Shown: positions 1-5,874 of the stretch, in pieces | Layout of the letters: every line of letters starts with the position of its first letter | Numbering within the stretch: position 1 is the first letter of the stretch | Assembly: GCA_016763255.1 (NCBI GenBank) | Contig: JAESUA010000377.1 | Location: forward strand, 1 to 14,973 | Length of the DNA stretch: 14,973 bases | Source of the DNA: Magnetovibrio sp. | Lineage (GTDB): Bacteria; Pseudomonadota; Alphaproteobacteria; Rhodospirillales; Magnetovibrionaceae | Direction of reading: 5' to 3' | Notes under the pieces: generated by a model | What the model saw: the letters and a program-made list of their open reading frames with translations, nothing else | What the model was told of the DNA's origin: nothing | Databases searched by the model: none | Translations under genes and position numbers: made by a program

Positions 1-69
1 GTGATTTTGCCTTCCTTTGCCGAACGTTATCTGTCGATGCCGCTGTTTGAAGGCCTTGGCCTCGACTAA
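1..69 (+). CDS. cysK: cysteine synthase A, C-terminal end (partial)
   Basis: Only the last 22 codons and the TAA stop are in the window. The frame from base 1 reads VILPSFAERYLSMPLFEGLG before the final residues. The PSF.ERYLS..LFEGL pattern is the usual C-terminal end of O-acetylserine sulfhydrylase (cysteine synthase), a PLP enzyme that makes cysteine from O-acetylserine and sulfide. The catalytic lysine and PLP-binding loop lie outside the window, so the call rests on this tail alone, but the match is characteristic. The next gene downstream on the same strand is moeB, so cysteine synthesis and sulfur-carrier activation sit side by side. CysM-type paralogues cannot be fully excluded. Confidence 0.75.
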   Translation: MILPSFAERYLSMPLFEGLGLD

Positions 70-80
70 AGTCTCCTCAT

Positions 81-124
81 CTGAAGGTGCCCTACTGCCC
101 ATATGGGCTTGCACAAGCCTTCGG
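81..124 (+). other. possible hairpin after cysK; otherwise nothing in 70-307
   Basis: Bases 81-88 and 117-124 can pair (CTGAAGGT with GCCTTCGG, including G-U pairs). They enclose a 12-bp palindrome GCCCATATGGGC (97-108) and a small GGCTT/AAGCC hairpin (106-119). There is no T-run after it, so it is not a classic terminator, although it may mark the cysK transcript end. The rest of the gap to moeB is AT-rich with no credible gene. A promoter for moeB is likely there but I cannot point to a convincing one. Confidence 0.25.
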
Positions 125-307
125 ATCATGCCCAAATATAGTCAGTACGTCGTCATTCAGCGTGCTGACTTATTTTATTACAGCCTTAATAAGCACGCAT
201 AATCAATATGATAAACAATATGTCATGTTAAATTTAGAATTTTATGGCATTAGGCTTATCTAAAACCATCTAAATTACCCTGTCCTACCTCGATCTGGAA
301 AACGACC

Positions 308-1138
308 ATGTCCCTAGACTTCAGCGAAGATCAAATTCAACGCTATGCCCGCCACATCTTGCTGCCCCAAGTGGGTGGCCAAGGGCAACAAAAGTTGTTG
401 GATGCCAAAGTCTTGGTCATCGGTGCCGGCGGCTTGGGCTCTCCGGTGCTGATGTATCTGGCGGCGGCGGGCGTTGGCACCCTGGGCATCATTGATGACG
501 ACGTTGTCGATCTGTCCAACCTGCAGCGGCAAATCGTGCACACCACCGAACGCATCGGCGTTTCCAAGGTCGAAAGCGCCGCCACGGCCCTTCGCGCCAT
601 CAATCCGGACATCAATTTGGTGTTACACAACGACCGCATCACCCCCGCCAACGCCATGGATTTGCTGGCCTGTTACGATTTGGTGACCGACGGATCGGAT
701 AATTTCGCCACCCGATTTTTGGTCAATGACGCGGCGTATTTTTCAAAGACCCCGCTGGTCTCCGGGGCTATTTTGCGTTTCGATGGGCAAATCTCAACCT
801 TCAAGAATTTTCCTGGCGGCGACGAAGCGGGACCCTGCTATCGCTGCATATTCCGCGAACCGCCACCGCCGGGGCAAATCCCCAGTTGTTCCGAAGCCGG
901 TGTGCTGGGCGCGCTATGCGGCACCGTCGGCTCCTTGCAAGCCACGGAGATTTTGAAAGAATTGCTGGGCATCGGTGAGAGCTTATCCGGTTCTTTGTTG
1001 ATTTATGATGCCCTCGCCACCCAGTTTCGCTCCATCAAGGTCAAGCGCGATCCGGGTTGCCCACTGTGCGGCGATCACCCAACCATCACCGGTCTAAGCG
1101 TTCACGATCAAAAATCCGCGGGTGCTTGCCATGGGTGA
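308..1138 (+). CDS. moeB: MoeB/ThiF-family sulfur-carrier adenylyltransferase
   Basis: E1-like enzyme, 276 residues, about the length of single-domain MoeB/ThiF and without the C-terminal rhodanese domain of longer homologues. It activates the C-terminal glycine of a small sulfur carrier (MoaD or ThiS type) by adenylation with ATP, in molybdopterin or thiazole synthesis in the cytoplasm. Visible features are the N-terminal RYARHILLPQVGG motif, the nucleotide loop GAGGLGSP (about 40-47), the following IDDDVVDLSNLQRQ stretch, DGSDNFATR with the family's key aspartate, a zinc pair CYRC with CPLC near the C-terminus, and PSCSEAGVLG. The ATG has a modest upstream GGA about 9 nt away. Its 3' end overlaps the next gene by 8 nt, suggesting coupled translation. 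The carrier protein is not in the window, so MoeB cannot be told from ThiF; the symbol is the usual default. Confidence 0.88.
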   Translation: MSLDFSEDQIQRYARHILLPQVGGQGQQKLLDAKVLVIGAGGLGSPVLMYLAAAGVGTLGIIDDDVVDLSNLQRQIVHTTERIGVSKVESAATALRAINPDINLVLHNDRITPANAMDLLACYDLVTDGSDNFATRFLVNDAAYFSKTPLVSGAILRFDGQISTFKNFPGGDEAGPCYRCIFREPPPPGQIPSCSEAGVLGALCGTVGSLQATEILKELLGIGESLSGSLLIYDALATQFRSIKVKRDPGCPLCGDHPTITGLSVHDQKSAGACHG

Positions 1139-1826
1139 GCAGCTCAACCCACAACGCCCAGACAAACTTTCCCTGGTGGTATTTTCCGGTGATTACGACA
1201 AGGTCCATTATGCCCTGGTTATGGCGTCCGCAGCCGCGGCCATCGACACCCCGGTGACCCTGTTTTTCACCATGGAAGGTGCGCGCGCCATGCTTCATCC
1301 CGGAGTCGACAATACCCCCTCATGGGCCGCTCAACCGACCAGTGCTGGGCTGGAGATGGGGGCCGATATGGACGAAAATTTAAAGGAACGCGGCATCGCC
1401 GACTTTGAAACCCTACTCACCGCATGCCGGGAACTGGGGGTCCGCTTCATGGTCTGTGAAATGGGCCTGAAAGCCCTGGATTTGAAACGTGGCGATCTGC
1501 GGTCCGACATCGAATTTGATGTTGGCGGGGTGGTGACGTTTCTCAACGACGCCTCAAAAGACGGAGCGGTGGTCTTTATCCAAAAACCACCGCTCCGCAT
1601 CCAAAAATCATATATCGACCAACACCCGATCCGGCGGGGAATGTCCGTCGGCGAAGGTTTTGATGTTGATCAGAACCTTTTCGCCCATGTCGATGCGGCC
1701 CTCGCAGGTCGCCGAGCCCATGTGCGGCAGCAAGGTGACGTTATTGAGTTCCAAAAACTTGGGATTCATTGCTGGTTCATTTTCGAACACATCGAGACCT
1801 GCTCCAGCGATTTCACCGGCCTTTAG
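1131..1826 (+). CDS. DsrE-family protein with apparent lost stop and antisense C-terminal extension
   Basis: The first 150 codons read as a DsrE/DsrF/DrsH-like small sulfur-relay-type protein. It starts with a beta strand (KLSLVVFSGDYDKVHYAL), continues with VTLFFTMEGARAML, has a conserved-looking cysteine in FMVCEMGL (Cys109), and ends VVTFLNDASKDGAVVFI. Family members normally stop right after the final VFI or LFI. Here codon 151 is CAA (1581-1583), one base from TAA. The frame stays open to 1826, adding about 81 residues that run through a hairpin and then antisense to the dehydrogenase gene. That tail is very unlikely to be a real domain. ATG 1131 was chosen over GTG 1122; it overlaps the moeB stop and has no strong Shine-Dalgarno, which fits coupling to moeB. 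Function is inferred: persulfide handling or sulfur transfer. A stop mutation or a base error near 1581 would explain the structure. Confidence 0.72.
   Translation: MGEQLNPQRPDKLSLVVFSGDYDKVHYALVMASAAAAIDTPVTLFFTMEGARAMLHPGVDNTPSWAAQPTSAGLEMGADMDENLKERGIADFETLLTACRELGVRFMVCEMGLKALDLKRGDLRSDIEFDVGGVVTFLNDASKDGAVVFIQKPPLRIQKSYIDQHPIRRGMSVGEGFDVDQNLFAHVDAALAGRRAHVRQQGDVIEFQKLGIHCWFIFEHIETCSSDFTGL
1562..1597 (-). terminator. intrinsic terminator of the dehydrogenase gene, overlapping the dsrE 3' end
   Basis: Perfect 12-bp arms: CGGAGCGGTGGT (1562-1573) and ACCACCGCTCCG (1586-1597), with a 12-nt loop. On the minus strand the stem is followed by TCTTTTGAG, a usable T-tail, and it begins 10 nt past the dehydrogenase stop. 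On the plus strand no T-run follows, though the hairpin could still protect the dsrE mRNA end. The left arm lies in the last DsrE codons. Confidence 0.75.
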
Positions 1827-2594
1827 CATACGGATCAGGGCGTTTTCATCGATGATTTCACCGCGCGCGGTATTGACCACAAAAGCGTGCGGCTGCAACA
1901 GCTTCAAACGCCGCGCCGACAGCAAATGATACGTCGCAGGCGTATGCGGACAATTCACCGAGATAATGTCCATGCGCGCCAGCATCTGATCGAGGCTTTC
2001 CCAATAGGTCGCTTCGAGCTCGCGCTCAACATCTTCATGGACGCGATTGCGGTTGTGGTAATGAATCGATAAACCAAAACCCTTGGCGCGTTTGGCCACG
2101 GCCCGGCCGATCCGGCCCATACCGACAATGCCCAGGCGCTTGCCGTGAATGCGGTGTCCTAACATCCAGGTCGGCGACCAACCTTTCCACTTGCCTTCAC
2201 GCAGCGCATGTTCGCCTTCCACCAAGCGACGCGGCACGGCCAGCAACAACGACATGGTCATGTCGGCGGTATCTTCGGTCAAAACATCGGGTGTATTGGT
2301 GACCAAAATGCCGCGTTGACGCGCGGTGGCCAGGTCGATGTGATCGACGCCGGTTCCATAATTGGCAATCAGACGAAATTGCTCGCCGGCTTGGGCCAGC
2401 ACCCCTGCATCGATGTTGTCGGTGACTGTGGGCACCAACACATCACAGGTTTTCATCGCTTCCGCCAATTGAGCCTGTGTCATGGGCTTGTCATCCAAAT
2501 TCAGTTGGACGTCGAACAGCTCCATCATGCGGGTTTCAACGGGCTCGGGAAGTTTGCGCGTTACAACGACTTTGGGCTTTGAATTATTGTTCAT
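1608..2594 (-). CDS. D-2-hydroxyacid dehydrogenase (glyoxylate/hydroxypyruvate reductase-like)
   Basis: NAD(P)H-dependent reductase of 2-oxoacids to D-2-hydroxyacids, 328 residues, normal for the family. The N-terminal substrate domain includes IANYGTGVDHID (about 76-87). The Rossmann domain has GMGRIG (158-163). The catalytic triad is visible: Arg244 in NTARGEI, Glu273 in ENEPA and His291 in LLPHMGSAT. The segment YHNRNR after the second Rossmann strand carries basic residues where NADPH-preferring glyoxylate reductases have them, so NADPH use is plausible but inferred. The ATG at 2594 has AAGGGG upstream. The gene stands alone on the minus strand, convergent with moeB-dsrE and divergent from tetR. 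Likely role: glyoxylate or hydroxypyruvate reduction. The exact substrate cannot be read from sequence. Confidence 0.88.
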   Translation of the reverse strand: MNNNSKPKVVVTRKLPEPVETRMMELFDVQLNLDDKPMTQAQLAEAMKTCDVLVPTVTDNIDAGVLAQAGEQFRLIANYGTGVDHIDLATARQRGILVTNTPDVLTEDTADMTMSLLLAVPRRLVEGEHALREGKWKGWSPTWMLGHRIHGKRLGIVGMGRIGRAVAKRAKGFGLSIHYHNRNRVHEDVERELEATYWESLDQMLARMDIISVNCPHTPATYHLLSARRLKLLQPHAFVVNTARGEIIDENALIRMLKAGEIAGAGLDVFENEPAMNPKFLELNNVTLLPHMGSATCEGRIDMGEKVLINIKTFADGHSPPDRVLVDI

Positions 2595-2802
2595 TGCGGC
2601 CCGCCCCTTACGAATGAGGGCTCTTTCTTTCTAAACCTGGGGATGACGTGTCCTCTTAAGGAAACGCCGGTGCCTATTTGCGTACCAGCAATCTCAAGGG
2701 GTGTCCAGAACCAACACACCCAAGATGTGCATTTTACGCCGTGCACGTCTCAGTAGTTTATCCTTGCTGACCCTTGTCAAATAGCCCGTAATGTTGGTCT
2801 TG

Positions 2803-2831
2803 TTGACACTTCACCTACTTCAAGGTAGGGT
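2803..2831 (+). promoter_or_regulatory. promoter of the tetR gene
   Basis: A perfect -35 box TTGACA (2803-2808), a 17-nt spacer, then TAGGGT (2826-2831) as a moderate -10 box. Transcription would start near 2838, inside the palindrome at 2835-2848. The spacer carries the first operator-like repeat, so a bound repressor would block polymerase directly. Confidence 0.6.
2816..2827. promoter_or_regulatory. operator-like site 1 (imperfect) for the TetR regulator
   Basis: TACTTCAAGGTA, an imperfect copy of the palindrome 20 bp downstream; with flanks it reads CCTAC-N6-GTAGG. It lies between the -35 and -10 boxes and is two helical turns (20 bp) from site 2, a spacing that would put two dimers on the same face. 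Confidence 0.5.
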
Positions 2832-2834
2832 AAT

Positions 2835-2848
2835 CTACCAATTGGTAG
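2835..2848. promoter_or_regulatory. operator-like site 2, perfect 14-bp palindrome
   Basis: CTACCAATTGGTAG is a perfect palindrome covering the predicted transcription start and lying 12 nt before the tetR ATG. The core TACCAATTGGTA recurs with one change at 3492-3503 before the nitroreductase. Palindromes of this size at their own promoter are typical of TetR autoregulation. Confidence 0.65.
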
Positions 2849-2860
2849 TTGAGGTGCGTT

Positions 2861-3436
2861 ATGGCCGTTCACAATGATACCCGCCAACAGATCCTGGAAA
2901 TAGCCGAAGAGCTGTTGCAAAAACGCGGTTTTAATGCCTTCAGCTATCAAGACATTGCCAACGAGTTGGGCATACGCAAGGCAAGCCTGCATTATCACTA
3001 TGCCAGTAAGGCTGATTTGGGTTTGGCCCTGGCCGAACGCCACGCCAACCGGGCCTTGGGCTTTTTACAGGGCATCGATGAGATGCACCTTTCTCCATGG
3101 CAGCAACTAGATGAGTTCTTTAAGCCTTTCGTAGATCTCGCAAAAACCTGTCAGCTTATGTGCCCAGGCGGCATCATGGCGGCAGAATTTGAAACCTTGC
3201 CCAAACCGATGCAAAACCGCATGTGTGAATATTTCACCATCATTCACACGTGGCTGACGCGGGTTTTGACTCAAGGCCGCGCCAGTGGACAGCTGTATTT
3301 TGGTGCCGAACCCGCGATCAAAGCCTATGCCATTATTGCGACCCTTGAAGGCGCAATTCTCATTGCCAAAACGCGCCAAAATGCAGATTTCATCGATCCC
3401 ATCGTACAAGATATCAAGGTCTCGCTAGGCGGCTAA
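2861..3436 (+). CDS. TetR/AcrR-family transcriptional regulator
   Basis: One-component repressor, 191 residues from ATG 2861. The N-terminal DNA-binding domain runs through TRQQILEIAEELLQKRGFNA and then SYQDIANELGIRKASLHYHY (about 28-47), the classic TetR helix-turn-helix. The C-terminal ligand domain includes CPGGIMAAEFETLP, a pattern seen in regulators of small-molecule stress or degradation genes. ATG 2861 has GAGGTG 4 nt upstream; the alternative TTG at 2849 would start right at the palindrome edge and is unlikely. A T-rich terminator follows, so the gene seems to be transcribed alone and linked to the nitroreductase by shared operators rather than co-transcription. The ligand is unknown; an electrophile or nitro compound is only a guess from the neighbour. 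Confidence 0.9.
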   Translation: MAVHNDTRQQILEIAEELLQKRGFNAFSYQDIANELGIRKASLHYHYASKADLGLALAERHANRALGFLQGIDEMHLSPWQQLDEFFKPFVDLAKTCQLMCPGGIMAAEFETLPKPMQNRMCEYFTIIHTWLTRVLTQGRASGQLYFGAEPAIKAYAIIATLEGAILIAKTRQNADFIDPIVQDIKVSLGG

Positions 3437-3449
3437 CTGACCTTTTTTT
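3416..3449 (+). terminator. likely terminator of tetR
   Basis: AAGGTC (3416-3421) pairs with GACCTT (3439-3444), with a 17-nt loop that can form a short inner TAG/CTA pair, followed by a run of seven T (3443-3449). The left arm lies in the last codons of tetR. The stem is short but the T-run is strong. Confidence 0.5.
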
Positions 3450-3491
3450 AGTGAACACGCCGTGATGGAGTATTTCTGTTTAAACCAAACT

Positions 3492-3503
3492 TACCTATTG
3501 GTA
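3492..3503. promoter_or_regulatory. operator-like site 3 before the nitroreductase gene
   Basis: TACCTATTGGTA differs from the tetR palindrome core TACCAATTGGTA at one base and keeps TACC-N4-GGTA symmetry. It ends 21 bp before the nitroreductase ATG, next to an AT-rich TTAATAAT that may hold the -10 box. The simplest reading is that the adjacent TetR protein controls this gene too. Confidence 0.6.
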
Positions 3504-3524
3504 GGTTAATAATTAAGCAATACT

Positions 3525-4139
3525 ATGGATGTCAAAATCGCGATCCGTACCTTTGATCCCGGCCACCAGATGAGTTCCAGCGAGCAAAGAGCATTATTCG
3601 AGCTGGCGATGCTGGCTCCCAGCGCTTGGAACATTCAACATTGGTGCTTTGTTTTGATCGATGAGCCAACATTGCGCCAACAACTGCAAAGCGCCGCCGC
3701 CAACCAAGCCCAAGTCTGCGATGCGGCAATGTTGGTGGTGATCGTGGTCGACCTTATGGCCTGGCAGGACAATCCGGCACGCTATTTTGATACGTCTCCC
3801 GCAGAAGTCGCCGATGTGCTCGGCGCAAAGGTGCTGGATTTTTATGCCGACAACCCCACCCTGGCCCGTGACGATGCCATGCGCAGCTGCGGTCTGGCCG
3901 CCCAAACTTTAATGCTGGCGGCAACCGTCATGGGCCTCGCCACCGGACCGATGGACATGTTTGACGAACAAAAGGTTGCCCACTTACTCAATTTACCGCA
4001 AAACCACGTGCCCGCCATGTTTGTCGCCATCGGTCACGCCCGTGAAGAGAACGGCCTCCCCCGTGCCGGCCGGCTGGCATACGATGAGATCGTCATCAAC
4101 AACAGATTCAGTGCACAATCGCCCTATCCAACCCCCTGA
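3525..4139 (+). CDS. nitroreductase-family flavoprotein with a shortened N-terminus
   Basis: FMN-dependent oxidoreductase fold, 204 residues. Recognisable pieces are FELAMLAPSAWNIQHWCFVL (about 26-45, the substrate/FMN region), AAQTLMLAATVMGLATGPMD (about 125-144) and VPAMFVAIGHAREE near the end. Such enzymes reduce quinones, nitroaromatics or enones with NAD(P)H in the cytoplasm; the substrate here is unknown. The N-terminus is odd. Relatives as I recall them begin with a helix carrying RR (pattern A..RRAIR.F) whose arginines hold the FMN phosphate, but this one goes straight from MDVKIA to IRTFDP. Several codons with the first arginines seem missing, and no upstream in-frame start restores them. 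The Shine-Dalgarno is weak. FMN affinity may be reduced, or the start may have been remodelled. Regulation by the upstream TetR is likely. Confidence 0.8.
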   Translation: MDVKIAIRTFDPGHQMSSSEQRALFELAMLAPSAWNIQHWCFVLIDEPTLRQQLQSAAANQAQVCDAAMLVVIVVDLMAWQDNPARYFDTSPAEVADVLGAKVLDFYADNPTLARDDAMRSCGLAAQTLMLAATVMGLATGPMDMFDEQKVAHLLNLPQNHVPAMFVAIGHAREENGLPRAGRLAYDEIVINNRFSAQSPYPTP

Positions 4140-4143
4140 AACT

Positions 4144-4173
4144 ATGTGTATCCGGGTTTCCCCCGCACATTTT
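4144..4173 (+). terminator. possible terminator of the nitroreductase gene
   Basis: ATGTG (4144-4148) pairs with CACAT (4166-4170), and inner CGGG (4153-4156) with CCCG (4162-4165), leaving a small bulge; TTTT follows (4170-4173). It lies just past the stop codon. The T-run is short, so leakiness is likely. Confidence 0.4.
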
Positions 4174-4185
4174 GCTAGGCCAAGG

Positions 4186-4214
4186 TTGACGTTAAGCCCA
4201 GCGCCAATTCTAAT
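4186..4214 (+). promoter_or_regulatory. promoter of the SH3-domain gene
   Basis: TTGACG (4186-4191), a 17-nt spacer and TCTAAT (4209-4214) give a near-consensus sigma-70 promoter. The start point would be near 4221, about 33 nt before the ATG at 4254. Confidence 0.6.
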
Positions 4215-4253
4215 GGCCTGGATTCGCACACAGCCAGTAAAGGTTCGCGGCCC

Positions 4254-4766
4254 ATGCTTCGCGTCATTTCGATTTTTCTCATCGTCCTCACGGCAATCGC
4301 CGTATCACGCACCATGACACCACCTGCACACGCCCAAGTGTCCGGGTCGGGCTTGCCGTTGCCTCGCTTCGTCAGCCTGCGCGCCGGAGAGGTCAATTTG
4401 CGCACCGGGCCCGGGGTGCAATATCCGGTCGAATGGGTCTACCGTAAAACAGGCTTGCCGTTGGAAGTGATCGCCGAATACAAAACATGGCGCAAGGTCC
4501 GTGATTGGGAAGGCAGCCAGGGGTGGGTCCACCAAACCATGCTGTCGGCCAAACGAGGGTTTGTGGTCACCGGCGGCACACGCGCTATTTACGCCAAGTC
4601 CAATGGAAAGTCTCGTACCGTCGCACGGGTGCAATCTGATGTCTCCGGGCGACTTATTTCGTGTCCCGACAGTTCAGGTTTTTGCCGTGTCGCGGTGGAA
4701 GGTTTTGAGGGCTGGCTCAATCGTGCCGATTTTTGGGGCGTACTCAGGGGTGAGTCCTTCGAATAA
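4254..4766 (+). CDS. secreted bacterial SH3-domain protein
   Basis: 170 residues. It opens with a basic residue, a hydrophobic stretch (about 4-17) and a signal-peptidase I site, AHA before Gln28, so it is exported to the periplasm. Two SH3-like repeats follow: one with GEVNLRTGPGVQYPVEWVY (about 46-63) and WRKVRDWEGSQGWVH (about 79-93), the other from about 104 to GFEGWLNRADFWGV near the end. This matches the alphaproteobacterial SH3 domain family (PF06347 type), generally thought to bind cell-wall or other periplasmic partners; the ligand is unknown. Cys137 and Cys144 could form a disulfide. AAAGG sits 10 nt before the ATG. A 5-bp hairpin (4742-4755) in the last codons plus a T-run at about 4769-4775 may act as a weak terminator. 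Confidence 0.85.
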   Translation: MLRVISIFLIVLTAIAVSRTMTPPAHAQVSGSGLPLPRFVSLRAGEVNLRTGPGVQYPVEWVYRKTGLPLEVIAEYKTWRKVRDWEGSQGWVHQTMLSAKRGFVVTGGTRAIYAKSNGKSRTVARVQSDVSGRLISCPDSSGFCRVAVEGFEGWLNRADFWGVLRGESFE

Positions 4767-5180
4767 GATTTTTTTATGATACATTCAAATTCATAAATAA
4801 AAGCAGTAACCATCTGAAATTAAACATTAAATAAGGTATCTGGATCGCGCTAGCCAGGTTTGGCCTTTTCCGGGCCCAACACCTGGTGCTGACTGTCTTC
4901 CCCGACCCTAATTGCAGCCGTCTGATCACCCTAAAATTACATCACCACAATACAATTTGCACCGCAAAGTGCCGCTTCTAATAACATTATTGCGTTAGCG
5001 TAATGTAATATAGAGACCCACTTTCACGACGCACCGATTGTGCCTGCGTTTCATTACAGTCATATATTCAATACCTTAATGCTTTAAATTCTAGACCAGA
5101 CCCTAAGATATAGGTCAATCCGGGCATCAATACGTAACTGCAACAAAATTTAAACACCGCAATCCTGCACAATCAAAATA
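4767..5180. other. AT-rich intergenic stretch with no gene found
   Basis: No reading frame here has a start, a ribosome-binding site and a plausible protein. What can be seen is a hairpin at 4854-4886 and a pseudo-palindrome TTGCGTTAGCGTAA at 4990-5003 followed by AT-rich bases. The latter resembles operators of MerR-type or similar regulators but faces no gene on either strand. The region may hold a small RNA or the decayed remains of a lost gene; neither can be shown from sequence alone. Confidence 0.4.
4854..4886. other. intergenic hairpin
   Basis: CCAGGTTTGG (4854-4863) pairs with CCAA-C-ACCTGG (4876-4886) with one bulged C, capped by a GC-rich loop. It is about 90 nt past the SH3 gene stop. 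No T-run follows on either strand, so it is not a normal terminator. It could be an mRNA 3'-end structure or part of a small RNA. Confidence 0.3.
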
Positions 5181-5212
5181 ACGGGGCTCTCAGCATTTCT
5201 GAAGAGCCCCGT
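5181..5212 (-). terminator. intrinsic terminator after DUF3501
   Basis: Perfect 10-bp arms ACGGGGCTCT (5181-5190) and AGAGCCCCGT (5203-5212), loop 12 nt. On the minus strand the stem is followed by TATTTTGATT. It closes the iron-sulfur protein / DUF3501 transcript. Confidence 0.75.
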
Positions 5213-5249
5213 CGTAAAATCACGTGTTTTTTAGAGAGCTATCCCCAAG

Positions 5250-5843
5250 TCAGTCAAAATCACCCGCCAAAGCCTCGCGTACGGCTTCGGGCAGTTTCAC
5301 CATATGGCCATAGGCATCATGGCCGATGGCCAGAACCACCGCCGTGTTGGGTTGCTTCATCTTGGCCGCCTGATCATCCGAAACCTTAAAGTGCAGGAAC
5401 TGGATCGACGATGCTTTGCACTCGGCGTTGGTGCGATCAACATCATCTTCGGGCACCGCAAGCACCGTCTCACCATCAATTTCGAGGCTCACGGTTTGTT
5501 CCACCCCACCCAACCCGGCGAGGAATTTTGAGCGCCGCTCTTCGTCATCGATTTCGAACATCAAGGTACAGATCAGCTCACGGCCGTTGGGGATAAGTGG
5601 ATTGTAGGCGCTGAGTTCGTCCTTGATTTGCGCCTCACCGCCTTTTTCGATGTGCAACATTTCATGGATTTGATGCCACATGGTGTCGTAATTTTCAAAA
5701 TACGCCGTGGCATCGGGGCCAATGTGCACGCGCCGGTTCTTTTTCATCTGCGTCACGGCCTTGCGCCGTTCCTGGCGCACTTTTGCGTAAGCATCCATGT
5801 CCATGATGTCATCACGGGTGAGTTCATGTGTGGTGCGAGGCAT
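5250..5843 (-). CDS. DUF3501 family protein
   Basis: 197 residues from ATG 5843; the frame is open further upstream to 6035, but that part overlaps the neighbouring gene and lacks a family match. AAGGA lies 8 nt before this ATG. Recognised from the DUF3501 pattern: ELTRDDIM near the start, a central FENYDTMWHQIHEMLHIE (about 49-66) and ELSAYNPLIPNGREL (76-90), then SIQFLHFKV in the C-terminal half. No biochemical role is established to my knowledge. The central helix is rich in Glu and His (Glu50, His57, His60, Glu61, His64, Glu66, then Glu76), which could bind a metal; that is inference. There is no signal peptide or membrane segment. It lies 31 bp after the CCG-domain iron-sulfur gene with no terminator between, so the two are very likely co-transcribed, with rubrerythrin just upstream. 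Confidence 0.82.
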   Translation of the reverse strand: MPRTTHELTRDDIMDMDAYAKVRQERRKAVTQMKKNRRVHIGPDATAYFENYDTMWHQIHEMLHIEKGGEAQIKDELSAYNPLIPNGRELICTLMFEIDDEERRSKFLAGLGGVEQTVSLEIDGETVLAVPEDDVDRTNAECKASSIQFLHFKVSDDQAAKMKQPNTAVVLAIGHDAYGHMVKLPEAVREALAGDFD

Positions 5844-5874
5844 TGAGGCGTTCCTTATAAATTTTGCCTTTAAA

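Noticed and set aside
17..202. A 61-codon plus-strand frame at the left edge
   Set aside because: It overlaps the cysK end in another frame and has no family resemblance; the cysK tail explains the start of the window.
1584..1826. The DsrE C-terminal extension as a real extra domain or fusion
   Set aside because: It is almost wholly antisense to a conserved dehydrogenase, starts at the family's normal end, and shows no domain features.
4990..5003. A MerR-type promoter controlling a gene in the intergenic gap
   Set aside because: No gene follows on either strand, and -35/-10 boxes with the expected 19-bp spacing are not convincing; it is kept only as a low-interest observation.
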